A DNA stretch of 64,000 nucleotides. Source: Usnea hakonensis. Taxonomy: Eukaryota; Ascomycota; Lecanoromycetes; Lecanorales; Parmeliaceae. The position numbers and the translations under genes are program-made. The stretch covers positions 113,414 through 177,413 of the forward strand of contig BLJB01000141.1 in assembly GCA_013423325.1 (NCBI GenBank), written 5' to 3'. The notes below the pieces were generated by a model. That model ran no database searches and was not told the DNA's origin. It was given only the letters and a program-made list of their open reading frames with translations. Shown here one piece after another: positions 11,901 through 22,219 of this stretch (positions are counted from its first letter, which is position 1; each line of letters starts with the position of its first letter).

Positions 11901-14270
11901 TCACAACCCCTCCCTCCTCCTCTCCATCCGATACATAACCCCCTCCCTCACCCCCGCCTCCCCTCCAATCCCCAACTCCCTAATCCCCACCCCTGCCTCC
12001 CTCCCCTCCACCCCCACATCCCCCACCCACCCCATCTTCTCATCCAAGACCCCCGCCCTCCTCGCCTCCAACGCGCTAATAATCGGCACATCCTCCCCCG
12101 CCATCTCAGCCCCCACCCGCAACATAGCCCACGCATCCAAATTCTCGGTCCAGGTCGCGCTCCGAGAAGCATAGAGCGCCAGACAGGCAAGGCCGATGAT
12201 TTGGATGGCTAGGAGCAGCGACACGACCACGATCGCGGAGAGCGCGATGCTCGGTTTCTGTAAGAATGTGCCGGGGGAGGAGGAGATGAAGTCGCCGGTT
12301 GTGTCGTAGGTGTTGCGGTCGTTGAGGATGGCGGTGGCGGCGGCGTAGGTGGTGAGTGTGAGGCTTGCGAGGGCGGCGTTTGGGTCGCCGAAGTTTGGAA
12401 GCCAGCTCATCAAGGCTAGTAGTATGGGGGGTGCGGGGTCGTCAGAGCGGTCGCTGGATGGACATGACAGGGATGCGAAGGAGGGGGTCCAGCTCGTGCT
12501 GAAGGATCCTGTGGAGACGGAGTATTTGGCCAAGCCGGTGAATGGGTAGCGGAGCTGGGTGCATAGTGCTTCGGTTGTGTAGGTCCGAGTCCAGTTACTG
12601 TTGGTGGCGGCGGTGTTGAAGAATGTGTTGGGGCCGAAGATGGCCATGATGGCGGTGAGAAAGGGGCCTGGGGTGCCTTGGCCGTCTTCTGGGGCGGTTA
12701 TGGGGGGTCCGGCGGTTGTTTCCTCGGGATTGCCGTTTCGGTAGGTGAGGTTGGGGCTGTTGGGGGGTACGGTGTCCAGCAAGGGGCCGGCGACGTGGCC
12801 GTTCCAGTAGTTTGGGAGTTCAAAGTAGCCGAGGGTGCTGTTGCCGTAGCAGTGTTGGGTGTAGTTGTTGCCTCCGTCTGTAATGCCCCAGACACCGCCG
12901 TCACTCGGTTGAGGCGTCCGTTGATAGTCGAGCCAGAATTCTTCGGATATGTCTTGTCGGTTAGCGGTGTCTTTCCAAGGTGAGTAGCCGACGTTGCCGG
13001 GAGCGCAGACTCGGGCGCGGTACCGTGGATGGGTGGGGTCACCGAAGGGAGTAGGGGTTGAGATGTTGATGTTGGAGAAGGTTTGACTTAATGGGTTGTC
13101 ACCAGGACATGTCGATGGGAAGTCTGACTGTGGCACTAGGGTGCAGCCGACAGACATATTGAGACGCAAAGCAAGATCGCGGAGGACTCCCGTGTCTGTG
13201 CCAACAGGAAAAGAAGCAATGAATTGCTCTTTTGGTATGTCGTTGAATGATGAGGAGTTGGTAATATTGGCATCTACACTCGTGAGACCAAGGTGATCCA
13301 ACGACCATAAGTAAGGCTGCTTGTCGCTGAGCTTCCCAGACAAGGTAGAAGAGATGACGTTATCCATAATGGACGAATTGTAGAGTGCAACTAGGCTCTG
13401 GGGAGTCACTTGGAATCCAAGGAACGTGGCAGACGTTACATCCTGAGCGCTCAAAACGCTGATATGATCTGTGCCCATAGTAGAAGTCTGAATAATCGGG
13501 ATCATGAAGGCTGTCCATTGCGAATACTATTAGCGTGGTAAAGTAACGAATAATTTTCACTAACCAATTGCCACAAGGCCCGTCGACAAGATCAACAGCG
13601 GGCTTCGTGTGCGACGACTGGTGCTAGGTCTTACTACGTCCAAAAGCGTGGCACTGTCAGACCAGCCCTTGTCCGCCAATGCCAGCATCTGCCGCAGAGA
13701 CAACGAGGGCGCCTTGTCGTCCGATCTCCTCTGGCAGTACACCGTCGCTGCTTTCGCACAAATGGCAGACGTGACTGGGATGCTGATCACACCGAGGATG
13801 GAAAGTCCTACGCTCGCCGCTTTGCGCCAATTGTCGGTTGTTTTGTAATGCGATCTGGTGTAATTACCGAATTGGTCGAAATAGGTGGGGACGCCAATGG
13901 GCCGATAGCAAAGAATGCAAGTGATGGTCCAGGAGAGAATGGCAACGAAGGCGTATAAGAGGATGAGCCATAGCGCTAATCTGTGCTTTTTTGCTTCTCC
14001 GGCTACTCCATCACGGATCAGTCGTTCTTTTGCACTCGGTACATTTGCAAACACACCCGTAGATTGCTCTCGGGAACCACTTTGCGCAGTCCAAGCTTTG
14101 GCGCCACCTTCATGATCCGAGTGACTCTCTTCTTCAGAAGAATTCCTTCCCTCGTAATTCAGAGGCGTCTGCAAGGTTGGACCACCGTGTGATTGGTCGC
14201 GAAGTGGGATGAAATCTTGCCTAGGATGATCAGTCTGCCTGAATGAGCGCATTCTTCCATCTGCATTCAT
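11901..14270 (-). CDS. Polytopic membrane protein with large luminal/extracellular domain
   Basis: The model is join(14270..13565, 13510..11901), 771 aa. The 54-nt intron has donor gttagt and acceptor gacag, which keeps the phase and joins the two halves of the third membrane segment. The first 97 residues are hydrophilic and rich in Ser, Glu and Arg, so probably cytosolic. Hydrophobic segments lie at about 98-120, 152-177, 224-243 and 652-680. Between the third and fourth is a region of roughly 400 residues with many N-x-S/T sites (for example NYT, NST, NLT, NWT), consistent with a glycosylated outside domain. A short basic, Gly- and Arg-rich tail follows. I recognise no catalytic motif and name no family, although this layout is common in uncharacterised ascomycete membrane proteins. 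The last 70 codons are very G-rich on the coding strand, unlike the C-rich middle of the gene. Confidence 0.75.
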
Positions 14271-14735
14271 TTCGTATCAAATGTGATACGTTTGAGCGGA
14301 TGGTTAACAACGTGAGTAGGATGTGCTCAGAGAAGGTGACAGAGAGGGTGCAATAGATGGTGTCACAAAGTTGCAAAGAGGGCGAGAGTAAAGATATTGT
14401 AGTATCTGTTTGTGCTTTGCCATGACGCTTGGGGGTGGCTTTTGCGGCTGAGCAGGGTATTTGCAGGCTAAGTATGGTAGTGCGACATAAAGGATGCGCC
14501 AGCGATAGCACTACCTGACACTACAGCATCATTAGCCACCCTCCAAGACTTGGTACACTTTTGTTTTCAAAACATCGGGGTACCTGGCTGTCGAGCAAGA
14601 TAGCGGGATTTTATTTATTTTGGTGGGGCGAGATTTCTTGGCTAGATCACCTTCATTCTCTCCAAAATTCCACTTCCTCTAGCAAAATCTTGTCATCCAC
14701 TGCTAGAACTTCATCCTTGATAATAGGTAGTCAAG

Positions 14736-16280
14736 ATGGACACTTACAGTGTTCTAAAATTTTCCCCATCGAAAATGAGGTCGATTATAGCCGCCTCATC
14801 CCCCGCACACCGATCCAAGCAACCCTCGCCCGAAAAGAATGCTTCACCCTATGTCACTGTCATAGCGTCTCCGAAACGTACATTTTCTACGACACAGAGC
14901 GGATCGCCTGCTAAAAGACTCAAGACGAAGGGCGAGGCAGAAATGCATTTAGGTAAGTGATTGCCCTCTCCCTGCCTTCACTGTCATAAACCAAGCTAAT
15001 GTATTGAACAGAAGCGCAGTTTGAGGTCAACTTGGACAAGCCTTGCCATCAACTAGAAGAGAGCCTGGCAAGCTCGAAAAACATTGAACTCCCATTTTCG
15101 CTCGTCGAATCCGGTTACGCGGTCTTTCCTACCAGCGATGAGTACTCCACATTGCTGAAGCTTGTCCCAAAGACATTTGCGGTCGAAGTACGCCCCCCAT
15201 ATCTGATTTTCAGAGTGCATGAGTTGCCCTCCAAACCTTGGCCTTTTCTTATCGGTGGTCTACCAATTCAAATCACGACAAACCACCAAGGAGAGATCTT
15301 TCAAAGAGGAAAGACAGCACGTGGAAAGGTGGCTCTGCCCGACTTGGACTTAAAGGGCTCAACCAAGTACTCAAACGACGTCCTTCGAGCAGTAATAGAT
15401 TATTTTGAAAAAGTCCAGATAAAAATTAGGGACGTGTTCTGGTTCTCTGGCTGTTGGCTCATCACTACTGCTGAAGACATTGATCCAAAGCTATTGCCCG
15501 CGCAGATTGGGAGATGCCCAACGTGGTATCGAACAGTGGCCGAGAATTCAGATCCGGATCCTGCGGCACTGAAAATCAAAGCACCCCGTGACATCGAATA
15601 TGATGATAACGACTACCGATGCTGTGCTCCGACCAGGAATTATGCTAAGCTCTTCGATAAAGGCTATAAGCACCGATGGCCAGATCGAAGAGTCTTGGAA
15701 GACAACCACGTCAGGGATTCTTGTTGCCAATGATATAGGAGAGTTGTTCGTCACTGTAGCCAGTCACGGCTTTGAAGATGATGGTCTAGTCTACCATCCA
15801 AACCCCAAACATGGAAAAGTTATTGGTAAGATTGTCGCTAGGCTCCCATATACGGATATTTCCATGATGAAATTGAATACTGGCTTCCGATACACAAATC
15901 AAACTTTTGGGAACGATTTCGAACCAGACGGCACGATCATCAACGGACTCGCAGCGGACTATAGACCCCATATGCGGATGTACGATGAAGTGACAATGAA
16001 TAATCCTTTTTCAGGATACTGTACCGGAGTGGTCCTTGCGACAGGGGCCAGGATTACAGGCGAGCCCAACAAGAGATACGTGCTCCACGAATGGTATATA
16101 TTTGAGAACGGGGAGCAGGCAGCGGATGGAAGTTGTGGCTCACCTGTGCTAGATGCACAGGGTAGTGTCGCGGGCATGTTCAGATTCAAGCAGAAAGACT
16201 CGGGGGATTTTTTGTGTGTTGCTGCGGTTGAAATGCGGGAGTTTGGGTACGAGATTTGTGGAGGTTTGCAGAAGTTTTGA
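14736..16280 (+). CDS. Trypsin-like serine peptidase homologue with a frame break
   Basis: Exon 1 (14736..14952) and the following exon (from 15012) join through a 59-nt intron with donor gtaagt and acceptor aacag. The reading frame that starts at the ATG stays open past 15,600. The sequence that clearly belongs to the C-terminal domain is in the next frame from about 15,603 to the stop at 16280. One extra base, or a missed intron of 3n+1 length, must lie near 15,580-15,630; I see no good splice pair there. The C-terminal domain has a chymotrypsin-type triad in order: His in TVASHGF, Asp in YTDISMMKL, and Ser in GSCGSPV, where Cys replaces the usual Asp or Glu before GSPV. About 250 residues of unknown type precede it, starting with a Ser/Pro/Lys-rich stretch that has no signal peptide, so the protein is probably intracellular. 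It may be a decaying gene or contain a sequencing error. Confidence 0.6.
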
Positions 16281-16562
16281 ATCGTTTAAGGACAGTGTTG
16301 CACCACGTGCAAGAATAAATACATTATTTCCTATAGAGTGTTCACGATTTCCCTCCTCAGTCTTGCGGGTTCGTTCACGCTGGTAGTTTCAAGACGACGA
16401 TGGCTCGCACTCAAGCTGTCCAGAGCGCCGGCGGCACTTGATTGACGTTCTAGGACTTTAGCTTAGCCTTTGAAAAGCCCGGATTGTTGGAGTCTTGGGC
16501 AGAATATCAGCCGAGACAGAGATTTAATGTATTTCTTCGTACCTCAGAATCTGAAATGAATG

Positions 16563-16727
16563 ACAGGTTTCAGTTTTCCATCTACCAAACGCTCCTCTAG
16601 TGAATAAGTCTTGTCAACGAAGTTCTTCGACGCTCAGTGAAAGCGTGCGTGCATGTGCTCAAGGACATTTACAATAGTCATACATTTGAGGGCAAGGCTC
16701 CAAGAGTTGATTGGGATTCCAGATTTG
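16563..16727. repeat. Duplicated segment, copy 1
   Basis: This stretch is near-identical in parts to 17766..18006. Both share the wording caggtttcag, the block around gacgctcagtgaaagcgtgc and the block around gggcaaggctccaagagttg. Copy 1 is shorter by several internal deletions. It runs straight into a fragment of the HET gene at 16729, so copy 1 and the HET fragment were joined by rearrangement. Confidence 0.8.
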
Positions 16728-16728
16728 A

Positions 16729-16833
16729 CTTTTAAATCGTTCAAACTTCAAGCAACTCTGGATCTGGCGGGAAATCCGACTTGCAAGAACTGGTGCGCAG
16801 ATGATCTGTGGCGGAAACACCATGTTGTGGGAA
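16729..16833 (+). pseudogene. HET-domain gene fragment (relic of the 18499 gene)
   Basis: About 105 bases match 19138-19242 inside the intact HET gene with only a handful of differences. In the matching frame it reads NRSNFKQLWIWREI, then RLARTGAQMICGG, equivalent to the end of the HET domain. The frame meets a stop about 10 codons after the homology ends and has no start, so it is a dead fragment. Its closeness to the intact gene 2.4 kb away suggests local duplication followed by deletion. Confidence 0.85.
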
Positions 16834-17272
16834 TGTCGAGTTGTGCTAAAAATATGACATTATCTGCTCGACGTTTCGATACCTTCAACCACTCATTTTA
16901 AACATGTACGCCCTCCTAGCTGTGATTGGCAACGGGTCTTCAGAGAAATGCTCAAGCTACTTCATCATCCTGGCGTTGATTCCTGAAATGCACCTGAGGC
17001 TGAGAGTAAAGGTCATCGGCCACTCGGCCCAGCCCAAGCACATCTTTATGGCCTCCTCCCTGCCTCCACCCTTCGATGATCCTCATGAGGCTGTTGCACA
17101 ATCCGGTAATACTGAGAAGTCTGATGTCTTTTGTTTGGAATAAGGTGATTACCATATAGGATACATGTGAATCTATCCAGATGTTCCACTATCATTTTAT
17201 ATGATCTCTAATCATGTGTACAACATAGAGGGAAAGAAAGATTGTGGTAAGTGATAGACCTGCCAAGCCCCC

Positions 17273-17305
17273 GAGCCCCGTAAGCCCCTTCGGGTTAGCG
17301 GGCTC
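17273..17305. repeat. GC-rich imperfect hairpin with TTCG loop
   Basis: GAGCCC at 17273 pairs with GGGCTC at 17300-17305, and partial pairing continues inwards to a CC-TTCG-GG cap. It stands out because the surrounding 400 bases are AT-richer and gene-free. It could be a transposon end or a terminator-like structure; no matching second end was found in the window. Confidence 0.4.
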
Positions 17306-17765
17306 TCTTAACCGCCTTGGGTTAGACTAATGAATACCAGGCTTAAGGGCTGATTAGTCATGGACATGCTGAAATCCAACGAGCCTCATCTTTTCTTTTC
17401 AACCATGCCGTCAACTTATATTGTACGAACCTTTGGAAAACACTTTGGACAATCGTCGCAGGGTGGCGTTCGGGTCTGCAGATGCAAAATCCATCGCGCG
17501 CAAGACGCCAAAATCCTTTCGCGAACTATGTAAAGTACATACCTTAGGGATGAAATCCTTCGCGTCAAAGCTAGATCTGCTAAGCCTGCTCTCACTCGGC
17601 CTAGCCCTACGAGTACAAGTCTTTCACATACCTACCATCTGCCATAGCCCAACTTATCATCTCCAAAATATACATGCATAGCCCCAACATTATTACAATC
17701 ATCCCGCTTCATATCGGCTTCAGGCTCGAAAATCCTCAAATGGTTTTATGTGCGGCGGATGAATT

Positions 17766-18006
17766 ACAGGTTTCAGGTTTCCATCTACCAAACGCCCCTC
17801 TAGCAATAATTGCTGTCAACGAAGCTCTCGCCTTCTGTTTTTCCGACCACGATTCCCGCATTGCACCAAGTATCATGTCTTTCGACGACTTCTTCGACGC
17901 TCAGTGAAAGCGTGCGTGCATGTGCTCAAGATGATGCTCAACACGGGCATTCACAATAGTCACACATTTGAGGGCAAGGCTCCAAGAGTTGATCGGGATT
18001 CCAAAT
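17766..18006. repeat. Duplicated segment, copy 2 (fuller copy)
   Basis: This is the longer counterpart of 16563..16727. It lies about 0.5 kb upstream of the HET gene and contains an extra internal block of about 60 bases that copy 1 lacks. The pair brackets the HET relic, so the interval 16.5-18.5 kb looks like the scar of a local duplication that included part of the HET locus. Confidence 0.8.
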
Positions 18007-18072
18007 TTGGGAGCACAAAAAAAGATTTCCATCAGATACAATGATGTGAGCGGTCCTTGAAGGAAACGGAAT
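17901..18072 (-). pseudogene. Possible 3' exon of an unrecognised minus-strand gene
   Basis: On the minus strand an acceptor (tcttgcag) is followed by an open frame to a stop at 17903-17901. It includes GIPINSWSLALKC and ends EHMHARFH. The same frame and stop occur in duplicate copy 1 (stop 16636-16634), where the difference near the end is a 15-base deletion that keeps the frame. Frame conservation across the two copies suggests it was once coding. I do not recognise the family and found no upstream exon. Confidence 0.35.
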
Positions 18073-18498
18073 CTGCAAGATATTTAGCGCCCCATGGAAC
18101 ATTCAATCCCAGGGCGCCACTGCAAAGGGCATGATTGGTCCCAGACTGAGCGATATTTCTTACAGAACACCGTGTGTCTTTTTGCCTGTTGCAACAAGGC
18201 TACCTTTGATGGGAACTCAAGTCGGAAATATCTGATCGGCCTTGTAAATTGTATCTACTCGCAGCTTTATGGACCCAACGGCGGGTGCAGTTGATGGCGC
18301 TGATGCGACAACCACTCCAAGAACGATAAGGAACCCCTCTGCCAAAGCCAAGAAAAATTAATCCCCTGTCAGTAACACTAGGCAGCGCTCCAGACCTACT
18401 TCTCCTCATTGTTCACGATCAAATTTTACTGCTTTAACAGTCTCAGTTATCACTACCTTGGTTTAGACTGATTCTATTCTCGGTATACGAGCGCCACG

Positions 18499-20490
18499 AT
18501 GCAGTTCCGTAGCGTGAAAGAGAATGCGTCGCGCTTGATTCCTAGTGGTAGGAGATGTCCTCAATACCACTACTCACCTATCGACAAAGAAGCATCAGAG
18601 ATTCGGCTCATGACTCTTCTTCCTGGTACCTTTGGATCGAAGATATGCCTAACCATCGATACTGCAGTGTTATCGGAGATCTTGATGCCAGAGTATGAAG
18701 CGCTATCCTATGCCTGGGGCTCTGCGAAAAGGAGTGCCGAAATTTATGTTGTCGAAGCTGGAGGGGAGCGTGCACTTGCGGTGACACGTAACCTTGCCGA
18801 AGCTTTGCAGTACTTGCGATATGAAGATCGACCGCGTGTTCTCTGGATCGATGCCATCTGCGTTGACCAGAAAAACATCCCCGAGAGGGGGCACCAAGTG
18901 ATTCGAATGGCCGAAATTTACCCTCAGGCAAGTCGAGTGGTGGTTTGGCTAGGTCCCGAGCGGGATGATAGTGCTTTAGCTTTCCAGATTTTAAATGCCT
19001 TGGGCTCGACTGTCGAGGTAGATTGGGCAGCGATGCAAGTCAAATCACTATCAGGTGACACTTACGACCAGTGGTTGAAAAAGCCATTGCCCTTCGTAGA
19101 GGATCGGAAGACCTCAGCCTCAATAAAAAGACTTCTAAATCGTTCATACTTCAAGCGACTCTGGATCTGGCAGGAAATCCGACTTGCAAGAACTGGTGCG
19201 CAGATGATCTGTGGCGGAAACAACATGTTGTGGGAAAAATTTCGCAACGCAATGATGTGTATTCAATGCAAAGCCACAACTCTACCGCCGAGACTCAATG
19301 ATGGAACCCAGCAGGTACTCGACTTCTCTATTTATGCTCGGTCGCAGTCTCGTCTGGAGACACTGATCTATAAAACAAGATATGCTGAATGCACTGATGA
19401 AAGGGACAAGATCTATGCCATCTTGAACCTAGCCCAAGGTTCGGTAACTCTTGAACCCGATTATTCTCGGCCTACCGAGGAAGTTTTCAAGAGCGTTGTT
19501 CTTGGCTTGGCTACGAAGCTAAAGGATCTCACGGTGCTAACACACTGTGAGAAGAGAGTCAATCAAGCAGCACGCGTCGCTTCCTGGGTGCCAGACTGGA
19601 CTACTCCCAGCGAAGGCACAATGATATCAAATCAAATAGCTTGCTTAGGAACACAGGCACAGGCTCGTTGTGAATATCAGAACATGCTGGTGATAAGCGG
19701 TTGTCTTGTGGATACACTCGATGTTGTCGAGCAAATGCCACTAACGACATTCCCAACTCGTATTCCACAACTGGGCACAATAATCAGAAAGTTCATGAGA
19801 GGCAAAACGAAATACGATCCGTATGTCGCTGGTGGCTTCCTGATCGATGCCCTTTGCCGCACATTGTGCTGTAATACTTTCGCCACTGGATTTGTGCCTC
19901 CTGTGCCAGACTTCCCCGATCTCCAAGAAAGTAAAGAATACGTGCGAAATCTCATGGATCCTCAGACATCGATTCAGCTGCACCGCTACTTTGAAGGGGT
20001 AAATACAATGACATTAGGAAGGGCTTTTTTCCGGACCCGGAATAGCTATATTGGCTTAGGACCCAACTCGATCAAGTCTGGAGATCAAGCCTGCGTGGTG
20101 CTCGGTTGCCGATCCCCTCTAATATTGCGACCCACCGACGACCAAAGCTACATGGTGGTTGGCGAATGTTATATCGATGGCTTCATGGATGGTAAAGCCT
20201 TGCTTGGTACCCTGCCCAGCAATTGGCAGTACGTCAGGCGTTATTTCCCTGACTTGGGTCAAAACTACGATGTCTTGATGGAGACAACAACAGGAGACAT
20301 ACAAGTTGAGGATCCTAGGCTCGGTCCCCTCCCAGAAGGGTGGCACATTGCAGACCACGGGAAAAAGCACGCCTATAGTAGATTCTCAAATGAGCAAATG
20401 GGAGTGCAAAGCACAGTTGAGGATCCTCGTTTGAGTCCGGAGGCCCTGAAAGCCCGAGGAGTGAAGCTTCAGGACATCTGCCTGGTGTGA
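18499..20490 (+). CDS. HET-domain (heterokaryon incompatibility) protein
   Basis: This single exon encodes 663 aa. The HET domain spans roughly residues 65-220 and shows all its signature blocks: YEALSYAWGS, then NLAEALQYLR, then LWIDAICVDQKN with VIRMAEIYPQASRVVVWLG, and RLWIWQEI at the end. The rest matches the usual long tail of this class: FSIYARSQSRLETLIYKTRY, ATDERDKIYAILNL-type wording (here CTDERDKIYAILNLAQGS), and a C-terminal block GDQACVVLGCRSPLILRPT with VVGECYIDGFMDGKAL. HET-domain proteins trigger cell death when incompatible fungal individuals fuse; the domain is TIR-related and works in the cytosol. Many copies per genome have unknown triggers, so the function of this copy is inference. 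Near the C terminus, VEDPRL occurs twice about 35 residues apart. A broken fragment of the same gene lies at 16729. Confidence 0.93.
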   Translation: MQFRSVKENASRLIPSGRRCPQYHYSPIDKEASEIRLMTLLPGTFGSKICLTIDTAVLSEILMPEYEALSYAWGSAKRSAEIYVVEAGGERALAVTRNLAEALQYLRYEDRPRVLWIDAICVDQKNIPERGHQVIRMAEIYPQASRVVVWLGPERDDSALAFQILNALGSTVEVDWAAMQVKSLSGDTYDQWLKKPLPFVEDRKTSASIKRLLNRSYFKRLWIWQEIRLARTGAQMICGGNNMLWEKFRNAMMCIQCKATTLPPRLNDGTQQVLDFSIYARSQSRLETLIYKTRYAECTDERDKIYAILNLAQGSVTLEPDYSRPTEEVFKSVVLGLATKLKDLTVLTHCEKRVNQAARVASWVPDWTTPSEGTMISNQIACLGTQAQARCEYQNMLVISGCLVDTLDVVEQMPLTTFPTRIPQLGTIIRKFMRGKTKYDPYVAGGFLIDALCRTLCCNTFATGFVPPVPDFPDLQESKEYVRNLMDPQTSIQLHRYFEGVNTMTLGRAFFRTRNSYIGLGPNSIKSGDQACVVLGCRSPLILRPTDDQSYMVVGECYIDGFMDGKALLGTLPSNWQYVRRYFPDLGQNYDVLMETTTGDIQVEDPRLGPLPEGWHIADHGKKHAYSRFSNEQMGVQSTVEDPRLSPEALKARGVKLQDICLV

Positions 20491-21100
20491 CCCCCACCTA
20501 TTTGGCATCCAAACACTCAGTGAGTCACTCCAAGGTACTCTGGAAATGTGAATGACTCCCGCGCCGCTCCTTCAACTCTCGAACTCCTGCTGAACATGAC
20601 CAGACAGCACTACCCATCACAGAATACTACACATCGCTATCAAACGCGTTTCATCGATCACTTCTAAAGCAGCAGCCTTTCAATACATGTCCATTTTCAA
20701 AATCTGGCTACTCGCTATGCTCAAATATCAGATCTCAAAACGAGACGTGATGACCATATACGATTAACGAAACGCCTTAAGTATCCACGACAGAAATAAT
20801 TTCGAGGACAGAGTCGCAGAGCTCCGGAAGTCGCCACGTCAGGGCCATGGAGCTCTATTTTATTACTCCTTCCCGGCTTATGCTCCAGTCCATCCAGTAT
20901 CTTTCCCAGAACAATAAAAATCTATTTTTTCCGTGATCATCGATTCGCCCATCACTTTTGACATGAGAGTCCTCATTTATCACTATTGACGAGCGAGAGA
21001 CGAACAGTCTCCCACTCCGAGCTCCATGATAGCACACTCCGAGAGAGCAGGAGAGGCGTCAGGGCAAGCCTCTATCGTAGATTGCTCCTTATCAAACCAA
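20491..21100. other. Intergenic between convergent genes, nothing specific
   Basis: This is the shared 3' region of the HET gene and the amidohydrolase-like gene. I see no frame, repeat or RNA gene that stands out. Confidence 0.5.
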
Positions 21101-22219
21101 TCAATCTTCTCTCTCGTACTGCCACAACCTCCGAGGATTTCCCACAAAGATATTCTGTACCAACCCCTCATCATGTCCACACAACTCTCTACATTGAGCC
21201 ACGAAAGCCGGGACATCGAACTTCCGATACTCCTGCAATGCATTCCGATCACCCTTCGGATTAGCCGCAACCCCTCCAGTATGCGGCCAATCAGAAGCCC
21301 ACACTACCTGCGTCGGAGCAACGCGGAGGATCTCTCGAACATAGCTATCCAACTCCGGCAATTGTGCGAAGCGGTAGATACCGCTCAACTTGACCCAGAT
21401 TTGCTGCCTGGCGAGCAGATCCAAGAATTCGGAATATCCGAGCTGAAGACGTGGGGCTAAAGTTTGATCTGGCGTTGCGAGATGGTCTATGACGACTGGC
21501 ACTCCCAAGTTTGGAATCTCGCCTGCTATTTTTGCAATGTCCCCAAGACCAATGTGCAGCTGGATCGCCCACTGCAGACGGCCGATCCTTTGGGCATATT
21601 TTCTTAGCGCCTTTACTAGTTCTTCTTTAGTCTTGTTTTGTGAAGTAGATTTAAGGTTGATCCTAACGCCCCTGACTCCCAAGGCATGCATCTCGTCCAG
21701 ATCCTGATCAGGTATCGTTTCCGGGTCTACGGAAACCACCGCACGCGCTTTGCCCTTCAAATGACGAAGAGACTGGAGTAACAGATCGTTGTCGGTTCCA
21801 TAGACGGATATGGCGACAAGGCAGACATGATCGGTACCAAGCTGCTTTTCGAACTTCAGCAGGTCCTCGAGGGTTGCTGTCTTCGGGCGAAAAGCATGAT
21901 CTTCTGCGAAGGGGAAGGCATCCTGCGAGTAACTTTCAGTGATGGCGATGAAGGCCTGAATTACACTACTGACCTCATCAACGACGTGTACATGACTGTC
22001 CCATGCCCCACGCGGGAGATTCGTGGACCTTGAACTGCTCATGATTGAGGCTTTTTGAGACCAGCTGCCGACTGGACCGGTGGCAGAAAGCGTGAGTCGA
22101 TATTGCTTGTAGGGAGTTTGAAGATGGGTAATTTGGGAAGGAGGGTGAAATGGTCTCGCAAGAAGGTTGATGTTGATGAGACGGCAATATTTTCTCGGAA
22201 GATACGAGGATGACGACAT
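21101..22219 (-). CDS. Amidohydrolase-2 family TIM-barrel metal hydrolase
   Basis: The minus-strand frame is open from 22219 to 21101, but a 51-nt stretch at 21973..21923 has donor gtcagt and acceptor cgcag and a length divisible by three. Removing it turns an odd 17-residue insert into the usual reading HVHVVDEDAFPFAEDHAF, so I treat it as an intron; the product is 355 aa. The family signature is clear: WDSHVHVVD (first metal site), LHIGLG, VVIDHLA, then VVWASDWPHTG near the end. This is the PF04909-type barrel that includes 2-pyrone-4,6-dicarboxylate lactonases and related hydrolases and decarboxylases; the substrate here is unknown. The first 59 residues, before a second ATG at 22042, are rich in Arg, Leu and Ser and could be a mitochondrial presequence. 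If not, 22042 is the start. Confidence 0.85.
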   Translation of the reverse strand: MSSSSYLPRKYCRLININLLARPFHPPSQITHLQTPYKQYRLTLSATGPVGSWSQKASIMSSSRSTNLPRGAWDSHVHVVDEVSSVIQAFIAITESYSQDAFPFAEDHAFRPKTATLEDLLKFEKQLGTDHVCLVAISVYGTDNDLLLQSLRHLKGKARAVVSVDPETIPDQDLDEMHALGVRGVRINLKSTSQNKTKEELVKALRKYAQRIGRLQWAIQLHIGLGDIAKIAGEIPNLGVPVVIDHLATPDQTLAPRLQLGYSEFLDLLARQQIWVKLSGIYRFAQLPELDSYVREILRVAPTQVVWASDWPHTGGVAANPKGDRNALQEYRKFDVPAFVAQCRELCGHDEGLVQNIFVGNPRRLWQYERED

